DNA of 64,000 nucleotides from G965205255 sp965205255 (GCA_965205255.1 OZ242051.1:62001-126000); one strand, 5' to 3'; shown: positions 1 to 9,418, numbered from the stretch's first letter. The notes: generated by a model from the letters alone, not told the origin. Numbers and translations: made by a program.

Positions 1-218
1 TTCTCATTTGCTTTCTGGGGTGTAATACCTGTTATCAGGCAAGCCTGAGGCTGAGGAAGCTGATCGTCAGGCAAACGACAAAATACCTCTAATGGATTAC
101 CCACCTCGTTAAACTCTGCATCTGTACGAACCCCTGCAAATTGAGCCGGCCAGTCTCTCGCAGGTCTGCTTCCAAAGGTTTCATAATCATACCAATAGAA
201 TGTAGGTTGATATTTCAT
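1..218 (-). CDS. sbcB: Exodeoxyribonuclease I, N-terminal part (cut by window edge)
   Basis: Exonuclease I is a cytoplasmic 3'-to-5' single-strand DNA exonuclease used in recombination and mismatch repair. Reading leftwards from the ATG at 216-218, the first 72 codons give MKYQPTFYWYDYETFG, where D11 and E13 form the first acidic pair of the DEDD nuclease site. They continue with the family-typical AQFAGVRTD and CLITGITPQKA segments. The rest of the gene lies beyond the left edge. The frame is open throughout, so nothing suggests a broken gene. The gene points away from the V-ATPase operon terminator. The identification rests on strong recognition of the N-terminal motif set of the family; only the first seventh or so of the protein is visible. 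Confidence 0.93.
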   Translation of the reverse strand, partial: MKYQPTFYWYDYETFGSRPARDWPAQFAGVRTDAEFNEVGNPLEVFCRLPDDQLPQPQACLITGITPQKANE

Positions 219-284
219 GATGTGCTTCTTTCACTTATAGCTGTGTTATCAATTTTGATTTACTGTTATATAAAACCTTGCTTC

Positions 285-438
285 AAATTTTATGGCACTA
301 CTTTGCTGATCTCGCTGTTATGCGTTGAAGCTCTTGCAATAGCTGAGGCTATCCATCACTTCTCCTTGAACGGCAAGCCATCAAAGCATGCTCTTAACAG
401 TAGTTATAAAACAGGTTCTGGTATTAATCATTACAATT
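285..438 (+). repeat. Dispersed intergenic repeat, family 1 (copy 1)
   Basis: AT-rich degenerate repeat. Its recognisable blocks are gctgatctcgctgttatg, cttgcaatagc, aagcatgctcttaacag and tagttataaaacagg. The same ordered blocks occur near 8700, 31070, 53580 and 55510 in this orientation, and near 25640, 26820 and 46700 in the opposite one. An open frame that crosses it is not conserved between copies, so I treat it as non-coding. Confidence 0.6.
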
Positions 439-449
439 AAAATTCAATC

Positions 450-482
450 ATAAAAAAAGAGCCACTTATATGTGGCTCTTTC
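450..482 (-). terminator. Rho-independent terminator of the V-ATPase operon
   Basis: A perfect 10-bp stem (456-465 with 472-481, arm AAAGAGCCAC) closes a 6-nt loop. A run of seven A on the plus strand (452-458) becomes the U-tract for leftward transcription. It lies 24 bp after the stop codon of the A-subunit gene. Confidence 0.88.
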
Positions 483-505
483 AATACTCAGGTCAGCCAA
501 ATTAA

Positions 506-2344
506 TTATGCAGCGATTGTATCAGCAGCATATTCTTCGCGTAACCCTTCTATTTTTTCCATGCAATCATTATAATTCACAGATCCATACACTGCATAGT
601 TAAAGTTTTTAAGCAAACCCGTTAACTTTAAGAAAAAGCTTTTTGCTTCATCTTTATCAGCAAAATTGTATTCCTGACGAACAAGATTAACAATTATTTC
701 CAGTGTCACTTTCTGGCGTTCAAATGGACATGCTGCATCTTCATCATCAAATGCATCCTGCTGAAGGTAGACCATATCAAGAAAGAACGCTTTCTGAAAC
801 TCCACAAAATCATCCAGAGAAACGCCTTCTTCACCAGTCACCTGCATCATCTGATTAATGTCATCACCTCGTACAATGAGTGACTGCATTTCATTTACCA
901 TATCCACCCAATTAGGCGACATGTGTTTATCATACCAAGGCTTTAACTGATCCAGATAGCGAGACCATGAAATCAAGGGATCAATCGCTGGAAAAAACCG
1001 CTTATAAGCCCGATCATAAGATAAACCCAAAAAGCATTTAACCGTGGCCAATGTCGATTGAGTAACAGGCTCTTCAAAGTTTCCGCCGGCAGGAGAAACA
1101 GAACCCACCATGGTTAACGAGCCGGTATCACCATCTTCATTACGAATAACACCTGAACGCTCGTAAAGACCTTTGATCGAAGAATCAATATAAGCAGGAA
1201 AACCTTCTTCACCAGGAATCTCTTCCATACGATTAGAGGTTTCACGCATAGCCTGAGCCCAACGAGAAGTCGAATCAGCCAATAAAAGCACATTATATCC
1301 CATCTGACGATAATACTCTCCAAGAGTAAGACCTGTGTAAATGGATGCTTCACGTGCTGCTACAGGCATGGAAGATGTATTACAAATAATAGTGGTACGA
1401 TCCATCAGCTTGCCTTCACCACTGGGATCTGGTAATTTCGGAAATTCATCAATGGTTTCTACCACTTCACCAGCACGCTCTCCACAGGCAACAACTAACA
1501 CCATATCCACAGAGGAATATTTAGATAGCTGATGCTGCAAAACTGTTTTACCTGCCCCAAAAGGACCCGGAACACAAGCAGTACCACCTCGGGCAACTGG
1601 CAAAAAAGTGTCAACAATACGCTGCTGGGTAATCAAGGGTTCACTTGGAAATAGCCGCTCAGCCCCACCATTGTTTTTTAGCAATGTTTCAGAAATGGAA
1701 TAACGCACAGGCCACCGCTGAATCATATTAAGATCTTTTTCATTACCTTTATCATCAAGAACTTTTGCTATTACCGTATTAACATTAAAACTTCCTTCCT
1801 GAATGGACTTAACAGTCACAACACCTTTCTGGTTAAAAGGCACCATAATCCGGTGGGTAAATCTTCCTTCCTGAACGGTTCCCAATGTCTGGCCTGCCAT
1901 CAGGCGGTCCCCTACACGGGCTTTAGCCACAAAAGACCATTCTTTTTGGCGATCCAAGGCGGATTCTTTAACACCACGCTGCAAAAACATTCCGTATTTG
2001 TCAGCAATGCTTTCTAAAGGATTTTGAAGTCCATCATAAATCTGACTTAATATACCAGGACCGAGCTCCACAGATAACAGTTCTCCGGTTTGAGTAACCT
2101 CATCACCTACCGCTACACCACGAGTGTCTTCAAACACCTGAATATCTGCCTTATTACCATGCACCCGCAACACTTCAGACATCAACATTTCATCAACGCC
2201 AGGACTCTGAGCGCGACTAGGTTTTACATAAACAACCTCATTTTTAACAAGACTGTTTTCTTGATTTAATGTCTCGATGGTAAGAACATCACCATTGACC
2301 GCAACGACTCTAGCGGTTGCTTTCATCTGAGATTCTATACTCAT
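506..2344 (-). CDS. ntpA: V-type ATP synthase/ATPase catalytic subunit A
   Basis: Catalytic nucleotide-binding subunit of the V1 sector, which couples ATP hydrolysis or synthesis to ion movement through the membrane ring. The 612-residue length fits the family. Visible motifs are the Walker A loop GPFGAGKT (260-267), the VACGERAGEV segment with the catalytic Glu region, LLADSTSRWAQAMRE (Walker B region) and PAIDPLISWSRY. The long non-homologous insertion before the P-loop that separates A from F-type beta subunits is present. It is the last gene of the leftward operon, 166 bp after the DUF2764 gene and just upstream of the terminator. In chlamydiae the A gene normally precedes B; here it sits at the far end of the operon. 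Identification is firm. Confidence 0.97.
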   Translation of the reverse strand: MSIESQMKATARVVAVNGDVLTIETLNQENSLVKNEVVYVKPSRAQSPGVDEMLMSEVLRVHGNKADIQVFEDTRGVAVGDEVTQTGELLSVELGPGILSQIYDGLQNPLESIADKYGMFLQRGVKESALDRQKEWSFVAKARVGDRLMAGQTLGTVQEGRFTHRIMVPFNQKGVVTVKSIQEGSFNVNTVIAKVLDDKGNEKDLNMIQRWPVRYSISETLLKNNGGAERLFPSEPLITQQRIVDTFLPVARGGTACVPGPFGAGKTVLQHQLSKYSSVDMVLVVACGERAGEVVETIDEFPKLPDPSGEGKLMDRTTIICNTSSMPVAAREASIYTGLTLGEYYRQMGYNVLLLADSTSRWAQAMRETSNRMEEIPGEEGFPAYIDSSIKGLYERSGVIRNEDGDTGSLTMVGSVSPAGGNFEEPVTQSTLATVKCFLGLSYDRAYKRFFPAIDPLISWSRYLDQLKPWYDKHMSPNWVDMVNEMQSLIVRGDDINQMMQVTGEEGVSLDDFVEFQKAFFLDMVYLQQDAFDDEDAACPFERQKVTLEIIVNLVRQEYNFADKDEAKSFFLKLTGLLKNFNYAVYGSVNYNDCMEKIEGLREEYAADTIAA

Positions 2345-2510
2345 ATGCTCACACTATATTGAACAGGATTGAACAGGTATTCACCTGACTCTCCAAATAT
2401 CTCATGCTCCAAAGACTACCCGCCCTGAAACCAGGAATAAGAGCGTTTTTTAAATAACACTCTCGGCTAAACTCACAATTATTTACCATTTTCGTTTTAA
2501 AAATAGTTAC

Positions 2511-3191
2511 CTATTCAGGCAGTTCTTCTAAAAACTCACCAAGCCCATGGTTTACCAGCTCATCGAACCGCTGACTTGCTCGCTCTTTGTCGTGCGACAC
2601 CCAACGCTGAACCAAATTCCATCGCATCACATAAACAACAATGGATTCAAAATCAAATTGATGTCTCACCGACATTTCATCAAGATTATCCCACATGCAT
2701 TGGAGGATAATTTTCTCAACTTCCAGCGGATTCTGTTTGTCCATTGCTTCAACAATGGCATGCACTCGAGGAAAGGCACCGCCCAATCCAAGTATCGGAG
2801 AGTTCCAGTTCCGACGAATATACTCATAACGGGTACCATAACTCCAACAGTTTTGGGTTGGCATGCTTTCACCTTTATTCTTACGACGTAGTGCTGCAAG
2901 CATGGTTTTTCTGTCCAGCCCCCGATTAATTAAATCCCTCAGGGAACGGCTTTTTATAGAATTCACTGTCTGGGTTGCAAGACGGATCAACACCTGATCA
3001 TTTACATCATCTGCTAAGTATTCCCAAAACATCAGCGATTCTATGCTCGCCAACAAAGATTGTTCTTGCTCAGGAAGCATAGCCAATCTTTTATCAAGCT
3101 GGTAACGAGACAAAGGAGTCACCCTATTATCAAACAGAGAGTTGATATGGGGTAGCGATGTAATTAGCGTATAATAAGGACTTTCCGCCAT
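2511..3191 (-). CDS. V-ATPase operon accessory protein (DUF2764-like)
   Basis: A 226-residue soluble, mostly helical protein with no signal peptide. It starts MAESPYYTLITSLPHI, as in the proteins found between the E and A genes of chlamydial and some other bacterial V-ATPase operons (DUF2764). Its position between ntpE and ntpA matches that context exactly. It contains several Trp and Arg residues in the second half (YIRRNWNSPILGLGG) but no catalytic motif I recognise. By position it may do the job of the missing central-stalk C subunit, since no separate C or F gene is visible here. That role is inference; the assignment to the operon-linked family is moderately strong. Confidence 0.75.
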   Translation of the reverse strand: MAESPYYTLITSLPHINSLFDNRVTPLSRYQLDKRLAMLPEQEQSLLASIESLMFWEYLADDVNDQVLIRLATQTVNSIKSRSLRDLINRGLDRKTMLAALRRKNKGESMPTQNCWSYGTRYEYIRRNWNSPILGLGGAFPRVHAIVEAMDKQNPLEVEKIILQCMWDNLDEMSVRHQFDFESIVVYVMRWNLVQRWVSHDKERASQRFDELVNHGLGEFLEELPE

Positions 3192-3308
3192 ATTTCATTC
3201 CTTACCTACAAAACAAGAGGCTTACCAATTGATGAATCGATCATCATGCCTGCATTTCATTTTAAACACGACCATTGATTATAATGATAAGCAACTATGT
3301 TTGCGTAA

Positions 3309-3983
3309 TTAGTGGATGATCCCTTCAAGCAAGGCTCTGAAACGAGGCTGTAAATGTCTAAGCAATATTTCACTTATAGCATCTTCATCCAGATCAACCT
3401 GAATATCCTTATCTTTCAACCGGAATCTAATACCAGATTGTGAATTATTATCCACTCTGAATGTTACACCTTCTTTTAGTACTTCCCGAGCTGTTTCAAC
3501 TACAAAATAAAGCAACGTACCATTTTGTAACTTTTCAGGATGTTCCCGAAGATCTTCTACCCCAACAACAGTTGAAGGCAATATTACCTCAAGATTATCT
3601 TCATTTGAAATGCCAGAACGACCTGCTACTTCAATAATCATCTTTTGAAGCAGCCCCTGATCTTTCAGCTCTGCCGCAATCGTACCACGGATCTGATTAG
3701 AAAACTTTTCAAGTAAATAACTCTTGAGGTCAAGAATGGTATTTCTTGCCGCCATTTCTAGTGAATCTTTGCCTGCAGACTCTGTAAATACAGCTTCTTT
3801 TTTAGCTTTGGCAATTATTTCACCAGCTTCCTTATTTGCCTCAGTAAGTATAACCTGAGCTTGAGCGCGTGCCTCTGCGAGGATTTTATCCCCTTCAATA
3901 CGCCCTGAATTAACTCCTTTGGTACGCAATCTCTCAATTAGTTCTTCAACACCAATGGAGACATCGTTTGCAGTATTACTCAT
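3309..3983 (-). CDS. ntpE: V-type ATPase subunit E (peripheral stalk)
   Basis: The peripheral stalk subunit that ties the V1 head to the membrane sector. The 224-residue protein has an Ala/Glu/Lys-rich N-terminal coiled coil (roughly residues 25-75, IEGDKILAEARAQAQVILTEA and following) and a mixed C-terminal domain ending LQPRFRALLEGIIH. Both are standard for the E family, which is recognised mainly by this layout and by operon position. It lies 25 bp after the K-subunit gene and 117 bp before the DUF2764 gene. No partner G/H subunit gene is visible in the operon, which also resembles the chlamydial set. Confidence 0.88.
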   Translation of the reverse strand: MSNTANDVSIGVEELIERLRTKGVNSGRIEGDKILAEARAQAQVILTEANKEAGEIIAKAKKEAVFTESAGKDSLEMAARNTILDLKSYLLEKFSNQIRGTIAAELKDQGLLQKMIIEVAGRSGISNEDNLEVILPSTVVGVEDLREHPEKLQNGTLLYFVVETAREVLKEGVTFRVDNNSQSGIRFRLKDKDIQVDLDEDAISEILLRHLQPRFRALLEGIIH

Positions 3984-4008
3984 TATTCAAACCTCTCCCG
4001 CAATTTTA

Positions 4009-4467
4009 TCAACTTGGAATGTGACCTGCCAAAACCAAAGCAAAAACAAATACAAATACAGAAAAGCCCTCTACTATGGCCATAGGCGCAATTGACAGAC
4101 CAAATACTTCAGGCTTGTTCTTAGAGGCATTGATAGCACCAGCGATAGAGTAACCCTGATAAACTGCGGTGAACAGCAATCCAAAACCAGCTAAAAGTCC
4201 TATACCAAAGAAAGCAGGAGCAACCATTATAGTCATACCACTGTTCATATGATTCATCATCATAAACATCAACACAATACCAAGAATACCCTGAGTTGAA
4301 GGTAGAGCAGATAAACCAATATACTTACCGTAACCACTTTCCACATCCAGCATTGCACCACAAGCTGCCTGACCTGACACAGAAACACCAACTCCACTAC
4401 CAATACAACCCAGTGCCATTGGGGCTAGTACACCCGCCCAACCGAGCAGAATGATAAACTGATCCAT
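4009..4467 (-). CDS. ntpK: V-type ATPase proteolipid subunit K (ion-binding ring)
   Basis: Membrane rotor-ring subunit of 152 residues made of two duplicated helical hairpins (four membrane segments), each with a Gly-rich first helix. The ion-carrying glutamate is E133 in APMAIVEGFS. Counting from the start, L55, T58, Q59, Q104 and E133 fall in the pattern known for the sodium-binding site of Enterococcus hirae NtpK (L61, T64, Q65, Q110, E139), with a constant offset of six. That suggests sodium rather than proton transport; ion choice is inference. The gene abuts the stop codon of ntpI with no spacing, consistent with translational coupling. Confidence 0.93.
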   Translation of the reverse strand: MDQFIILLGWAGVLAPMALGCIGSGVGVSVSGQAACGAMLDVESGYGKYIGLSALPSTQGILGIVLMFMMMNHMNSGMTIMVAPAFFGIGLLAGFGLLFTAVYQGYSIAGAINASKNKPEVFGLSIAPMAIVEGFSVFVFVFALVLAGHIPS

Positions 4468-6270
4468 TTAGTTTGACTCCTCAAGTTTTTTGAAAGGTTT
4501 AAAAGGATACCCTTCTCCAGATAATGCCCACTTTAAAAATTCGATCACATTCAAGCGAATTCCATGCACGAAAGCCGCCATCAATGACAAAAGCAAATTT
4601 AATAAATGACCAACAAGTAATATAATGATGCAGAAGAAAACACCCACACCAGGAAGGGAATGCAATACCTGCATTGCCATAGAGTTAAAAGTCATTGCAA
4701 GTGATGCACCAGCAAGTCCAAGTGCAAACAAACGCATATAACTTAAAATATCACCGAAAGCACCAGTAATATGCCACAATGAACCAACTCCATCTTTGAT
4801 ACGCAATAAAATATTTTTTAATCCGTCAACAGGCCGATGACTTTCAAAAAGCAAAATGAATAAAGCGCCTGTAATCATCAATGCTGGTCCAATAGATTTG
4901 AACCACACAGTTGGCAAGTCATTTGTATATCCTAGCCAAAGTGTTGTTCCTCCGACAATCAGAGAACACCACCCAAGACTAGCCAAGCTATTACTAGTTC
5001 GACGGTTATTCCATGCAACTACTGCATTTGCAATAAACAGGTGTAATGATCCAATCACTACAGACATCTTCATCATATCAGCATAATCATTCATGTTAAT
5101 CACGTGCAGGGTTGCCCAAAAAGTTCCATTTTCAGGTTCAACACCAAAGTAACTGCCGGCAAGGACACCCCAGACAAAACCTACAACGGACATGAAATAG
5201 AACAACCCTCTAAGGCGTCGTCCCAATTTGCTTAAACCCATTTTCTTATGCAAAAGTACAATAATCAATCCAAAAATTACGGAGTACATCGCATCATTCA
5301 TGATCATAGCGAAAAACAGTGAAAAAGAAAAAAACAATACTGTACCAGGATCCCACGCTCTATAGTCTGGTGTGGTAAAAAAGAGCATGGCATCAGAGCC
5401 ACCTCCTGTTTTCTTTGCATGGGAAACCAGTGATGGCGGAAGCTCACCTTTTTTCGGCTCTTCAATCGTTGCTGCTATTTCCAGATTTTTTATAAAAGAT
5501 GTTACTTCTTTTTCCTTATCTGTTGGCATCCAGCCAGAAACCAGAAACATTTGATCTGCATTTAATGTAATTGAACATGCATCGCGTAACGATTTACCAT
5601 CTTCTATTCGAGCAACAGCCTGATCAATTACATAGAGCCAGCGAGTCAAACGCTCACGTTCAAGTTGATTCTCATCAAGACGTTGTTCGGCATTTTCTTT
5701 CATCGCCCTAAGCTCAAAAAGGGAATGTGACCCAATATGACTTCGCTTCACCGGAATTTCTTCAGATTCAGGTTCTTCCTCTGATAAGACAACCACGTAA
5801 CAGAACTTATTATCCTGATGAACAATTTTAAAGGGGTAATCCAAATCATGCATTACACCAATATCACTTTCTGGAATTTTATAGAACCAAACATGTACAT
5901 TATCTCGGTCTTCCAGAGGAGCAAGTTTAAAGTCACCCCAAGGACGTACAGTATTAATACGCTCTATAAGTTCATCTCGCTCATCTGAAATTTGACGCAT
6001 TTCATGTTTATTTGCCAACACTTGTTTAACTAAATGTTTAACAGACTCATCTGTAGTACGAACAATACGACGTTTATTTGGGCAACTCTGAAGATAAGCC
6101 AATGCTTCCTTCGTTGCATCGGTTACGCTTACCTCTGAATGAAAAGAAACTTCACTCTCCTTCAGTGGAATAAGGTGTAAACAACCTAATTTTTGTAACC
6201 CGGCCAAGACTGATTTTTTTTCATCAGCCAGCCCATAAAGTGTAATCTTTTTCAGCCTTTTAATGCTCAT
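4468..6270 (-). CDS. ntpI: V-type ATPase subunit I (membrane stator)
   Basis: The stator subunit that forms the ion half-channels against the K ring. The 600-residue protein has a soluble coiled-coil-rich N-terminal half (about 1-310) and a C-terminal half with some seven membrane helices. The signature DILSYMRLFALGLAG carries the essential arginine (R513), the counterpart of the SY-x-RL-x-AL motif of eukaryotic subunit a. It overlaps neither neighbour but lies only 4 bp from ntpD and directly abuts ntpK, so the three are surely cotranscribed. Length and motif are normal and the frame is intact. Confidence 0.95.
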   Translation of the reverse strand: MSIKRLKKITLYGLADEKKSVLAGLQKLGCLHLIPLKESEVSFHSEVSVTDATKEALAYLQSCPNKRRIVRTTDESVKHLVKQVLANKHEMRQISDERDELIERINTVRPWGDFKLAPLEDRDNVHVWFYKIPESDIGVMHDLDYPFKIVHQDNKFCYVVVLSEEEPESEEIPVKRSHIGSHSLFELRAMKENAEQRLDENQLERERLTRWLYVIDQAVARIEDGKSLRDACSITLNADQMFLVSGWMPTDKEKEVTSFIKNLEIAATIEEPKKGELPPSLVSHAKKTGGGSDAMLFFTTPDYRAWDPGTVLFFSFSLFFAMIMNDAMYSVIFGLIIVLLHKKMGLSKLGRRLRGLFYFMSVVGFVWGVLAGSYFGVEPENGTFWATLHVINMNDYADMMKMSVVIGSLHLFIANAVVAWNNRRTSNSLASLGWCSLIVGGTTLWLGYTNDLPTVWFKSIGPALMITGALFILLFESHRPVDGLKNILLRIKDGVGSLWHITGAFGDILSYMRLFALGLAGASLAMTFNSMAMQVLHSLPGVGVFFCIIILLVGHLLNLLLSLMAAFVHGIRLNVIEFLKWALSGEGYPFKPFKKLEESN

Positions 6271-6274
6271 ACAT

Positions 6275-6874
6275 TCAGCTCGCAGACTCTATCTTACTTT
6301 TTGAAATTTTAGCGTTAACAACACTGGCTCTGTCTTGATCTGAAAGAAAAATCTTAATTTTCGCTATATTATTTTCTGCCTGCGGGATCAGGATTTTAGA
6401 GAAAAGGTTTACACGTTGTGCTGTAATACGTGCGGCCTTGTCAATCAAGGCATAACGTTTTTCTCTCACTTGAGACTCTATACGCAAACGAATCATTTCT
6501 TTCAGATACTCAACGAGATTATCAACCCAGTGTGGTCTGATTAAGAAACTATATGGTGCCACCTCAATATCTACGTGATCAAGCACAGGCACATTTACAC
6601 CAACAATGTTTTGTTGAATTACTTTTATACTTGTCGCCTTTACAAGATTATCTACATCAATATTCTCATAAGCAAGCATAGGCAAACTCTCACCTACCGA
6701 ACCCAACAGTTCTTTAAGTTGTTCTCGCACCTCAAGAACACGCGCTTTCGCCTTACGACGCTCTAACATCAATTGCTGACGTTTTAGCTCTAGCGCAGGC
6801 AAATACCGGTTAAACGTCTTTAAACTCCGCTTTTCATTATTAAGCGAACTCTTGTTCAGCGCAATTTTCGCCAT
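6275..6874 (-). CDS. ntpD: V-type ATPase subunit D (central rotor stalk)
   Basis: The central shaft that turns inside the A3B3 head. The 199-residue protein has two long helices at its ends: LNKSSLNNEKRSLKTFNRYL with the following KRQQLMLERRKAK, and a C-terminal stretch rich in Arg, Ile and Asn containing KILIPQAENNIAKIKIFL. Both are diagnostic of the D family (the LIP and N-I-x-x-I motif). It follows the B gene after 3 bp and precedes ntpI by 4 bp. The protein is normal in length and there is no sign of damage. Confidence 0.93.
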   Translation of the reverse strand: MAKIALNKSSLNNEKRSLKTFNRYLPALELKRQQLMLERRKAKARVLEVREQLKELLGSVGESLPMLAYENIDVDNLVKATSIKVIQQNIVGVNVPVLDHVDIEVAPYSFLIRPHWVDNLVEYLKEMIRLRIESQVREKRYALIDKAARITAQRVNLFSKILIPQAENNIAKIKIFLSDQDRASVVNAKISKSKIESAS

Positions 6875-6877
6875 GGA

Positions 6878-8257
6878 TCACGCTCCGGAAGTCACAGCTT
6901 TTTCGGTTGAAGCCAGTTTGGCATCTTTTGGCCAGAACTTATCCAGCAAACTTTGTTTTAACAATGTTTCTTCAGGTTCAAAACATTCAGCCATGGTTTC
7001 CCACGCTAAATCCAAAGCTTCCTCAAGAGGCATAACCACATCAAGCTTCATAAATCGTTCAACAAAAAGCTCACCAAACTTCAGTACTTTATAATCGTAC
7101 TTTGACAACTCAAAAGCCATCGCTTTCTTCTGCTTTGCACTCACAGAATCTGAATAGAAGCGAATCATCACGTTCATAATTTGTGAATGATCTTCACGGG
7201 TTTGCTTACCAGCTACCATTTGCTTCAGACGAGATAATGATCCAAACGGATCTATCATACCGTCATGCAAGTAGAACTGACCTTCTGTAATATAACCTGT
7301 ATTATCCGGTACAGGGTGGGTCACATCATTACCAGGCATAGTAGTTACAGCAAGAATGGTAACTGAACCTGCACCTTTATAATCTGCAGCTTTTTCATAG
7401 CGCTTGGCAAGTTGTGAATAGAGATCACCCATATAACCACGATTGGCAGGAATTTTATCCATTGCCACACCAATTTCTTTCATGGCATCCGCATATGAGG
7501 TCATATCCGTCATGAGAACCAGTACACGCTTTCCTTCTTCAGTAGCAAAATGTTCAGCAACAGACAGCGCCAAGTCCGGGGTTGTCAAACGCTCTACTGT
7601 AGGATCAACCGCTTGGTTTGCAAACATAACCGTGCGGGAAGAAACACCTGCTTCTTCAAAAACATTACGGAAAAAATGATAATCATCAAACATTAAGCCC
7701 ATGCCGGAAAACACAACAACATCTGCTTCTGCCTCAACAGCTATCTGAGCTAATAGCTTATTGTACGGCTCACCAGATACTGAAAAAATAGGGATTTTCT
7801 GCGATTCAACTAACGTATTAAATACGTCGATCATAGGAACATTAGTACGCACCATTCTCGATGGTATTAAGCGACGCACAGGGTTTACTGACGGGCCATC
7901 TATTTCAACCCGTGGCTCCTGATCTAATGAAGGGCCACCATCAATAGGCTTACCCGCACCACTAAATATACGCCCTAGGATATTAGGCGAGTAAACTGCC
8001 TTCATAGGTTCATTTAAAAAGCAGATAACTGCGTTGGTCGACAGACCTTTACACCCTGAAAACACCTGCAAAGATACTTCATTATGGTCAAGCTTAATAA
8101 TTTGGGCGAGAGAGTATACCTGACCATCCTGCTCAACAAGCGCCAGATCTCCATTTAATGCGCTAGCTTTTCCTCCATCGAGTGCAGGTACCTCCACACG
8201 TATGATATCGCCAACAATGCTGAGGATATTCGTATAACGTAACAGGCTCTGTGACAT
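6878..8257 (-). CDS. ntpB: V-type ATPase non-catalytic subunit B
   Basis: The nucleotide-binding, non-catalytic partner of subunit A. I chose the ATG at 8255-8257 (MSQSLLRYTNILSIVGD), which aligns with the family start and has AGGAAAG upstream. A longer frame reaches back to a TTG at 8302 but adds an atypical leader. The protein has about 459 residues. The P-loop position carries the degenerate FSVSGEPYNKLLAQIA, as expected for B. The segments RGYMGDLYSQLAKRYEKA and SITI-like GSVTILAVTTMPGND are family hallmarks. This is the first gene of the operon, so the operon promoter should lie between 8258 and about 8650. Order B-D-I-K-E-x-A is a circular permutation of the chlamydial E-x-A-B-D-I-K. 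Confidence 0.95.
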   Translation of the reverse strand: MSQSLLRYTNILSIVGDIIRVEVPALDGGKASALNGDLALVEQDGQVYSLAQIIKLDHNEVSLQVFSGCKGLSTNAVICFLNEPMKAVYSPNILGRIFSGAGKPIDGGPSLDQEPRVEIDGPSVNPVRRLIPSRMVRTNVPMIDVFNTLVESQKIPIFSVSGEPYNKLLAQIAVEAEADVVVFSGMGLMFDDYHFFRNVFEEAGVSSRTVMFANQAVDPTVERLTTPDLALSVAEHFATEEGKRVLVLMTDMTSYADAMKEIGVAMDKIPANRGYMGDLYSQLAKRYEKAADYKGAGSVTILAVTTMPGNDVTHPVPDNTGYITEGQFYLHDGMIDPFGSLSRLKQMVAGKQTREDHSQIMNVMIRFYSDSVSAKQKKAMAFELSKYDYKVLKFGELFVERFMKLDVVMPLEEALDLAWETMAECFEPEETLLKQSLLDKFWPKDAKLASTEKAVTSGA

Positions 8258-8689
8258 GAGTATGATGCTTTCCTGTTTAAAGTTTATGGGTTGAAACACC
8301 AAAAATCAGCTTATGCATAAACCACCTTTAAGAGGTGAACATAAACTGCGCTCAAATGAAATACAAGGGAACTCTTCCTCTTAAAACAGTTTGAAATCCA
8401 CCTTGTATTTTATATCCTTTGTGAGGAAAAATCAGATTATACATAATAAAAATTTTATGCACAAAATTTACCTCAACAACTCTGCTGCAACTAACAAAAA
8501 AATTAACAACAAAGCGACCGTACTTTACCTTATTTAATGATTTGTTCCAATAGTTAAATGTAATTAATTTGAAGCTTGACAGAAAAAACATTAATTAGTT
8601 ATATAAAATATAAAAAAAACGTATCCAGAATAGATTTTTTTGTTTCTTACAGGGGGTTACAGTGCATTATACAAAAACGTATTTCTAAC

Positions 8690-8865
8690 TGCTTGTGGTT
8701 CTACTTGCTGATCTTGCTGTTGTACACTGAAACTCTCGGCAATAGATGTTTATAACTTATCTTATTACTTGTCTGTTTGCCTTTAACAAAAAGCTATAAA
8801 AACATGCTTAATAATAGTGATTATGAAGCCGTTTTTGTATTATTTAATCTGCCTGCATCAAAACA
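8690..8865 (+). repeat. Dispersed intergenic repeat, family 1 (copy 2)
   Basis: Shares ordered blocks with the copy at 285-438: tgctgatcttgctgttgta, a ctcggcaatag block, cctttaac, then aaaacatgcttaataatag and a gtttttgtatta end. Degenerate and non-coding. Confidence 0.55.
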
Positions 8866-9159
8866 ACTGTCTTTCAAACTTACATACTTGTCGATAAGGA
8901 AAACCTGCCTGTGGCATTTATTTCAGCTAGCACACCTCCGGTGATTACATAGCTGAATCTTGCCCGAAGAAACTACGGCATCGTAACTAGATTATTTCAA
9001 TGTAACGCGATGCTCAATTTTTTAGATAATTGAATGACGCAACCTACTCCTTTATTTTTGTTTTACGAAGAACCATCAAATAAGAGAGTAAACCTGTGCC
9101 ATTGGAAAACTTTATCATCACTGTGTTTTGTTTGGTATAAAATATTTACGAGCAACTTC

Positions 9160-9358
9160 CCAATACAAAGTTTTATCCATATCAAAAGCATATGAACAAT
9201 GTTATTAATCCTGAACAGACGCAGAGTTATTGACACTACCTTTAAAGCCATGCGTATGTTCAGAAAAGGACAGATGATTTCTTGGTATTACGGACAGGGT
9301 ATTCCAGGCGAAGTGCCTCTGGTACAAAGTCAGTTCCTTTTCTAAGATAGAAGATGCT
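9160..9358. repeat. Family 2 repeat, first half inverted relative to array spacers
   Basis: Positions 9160-9238 are the reverse complement of a block that occurs in direct orientation in four array spacers (key part ttgttcatat with gtgtctgtt). The following block, atgcgtatgttcagaaaaggacag and onwards to 9340, is in the same orientation as in the spacers. This second block can be read as a frame of about 32 codons with WYYGQGIPGEVPLVQSQF, which recalls the C-terminal end of some transposases. That resemblance is weak. Confidence 0.5.
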
Positions 9359-9418
9359 AGAAAAACTCACCTTGAACAATTTTTTGCAACTAGGACCCAA
9401 AATACAAATCTTTATCTC

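Larger units (their letters stand above)
8258..9418. other. Intergenic region between the divergent V-ATPase operon and zinc-finger array
   Basis: About 1.16 kb with no credible gene. It must hold the leftward promoter of the V-ATPase operon and the rightward promoter of the first array gene, but I cannot pick a convincing -35/-10 pair. It contains a family 1 dispersed repeat (about 8690-8865) and, from about 9160, a family 2 repeat. The short open frames here are AT-rich and are not conserved in the other repeat copies. Confidence 0.6.

Noticed and set aside
141..440. 99-codon plus-strand frame at the left edge
   Set aside because: It overlaps the sbcB start in antisense and runs through a family 1 repeat; the frame is not kept in other repeat copies.
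8352..9251. Minus-strand open frames of 79 and 62 codons upstream of the V-ATPase operon
   Set aside because: AT-rich hydrophobic chance frames; the second is part of the family 2 repeat and is not preserved elsewhere in a coding manner.
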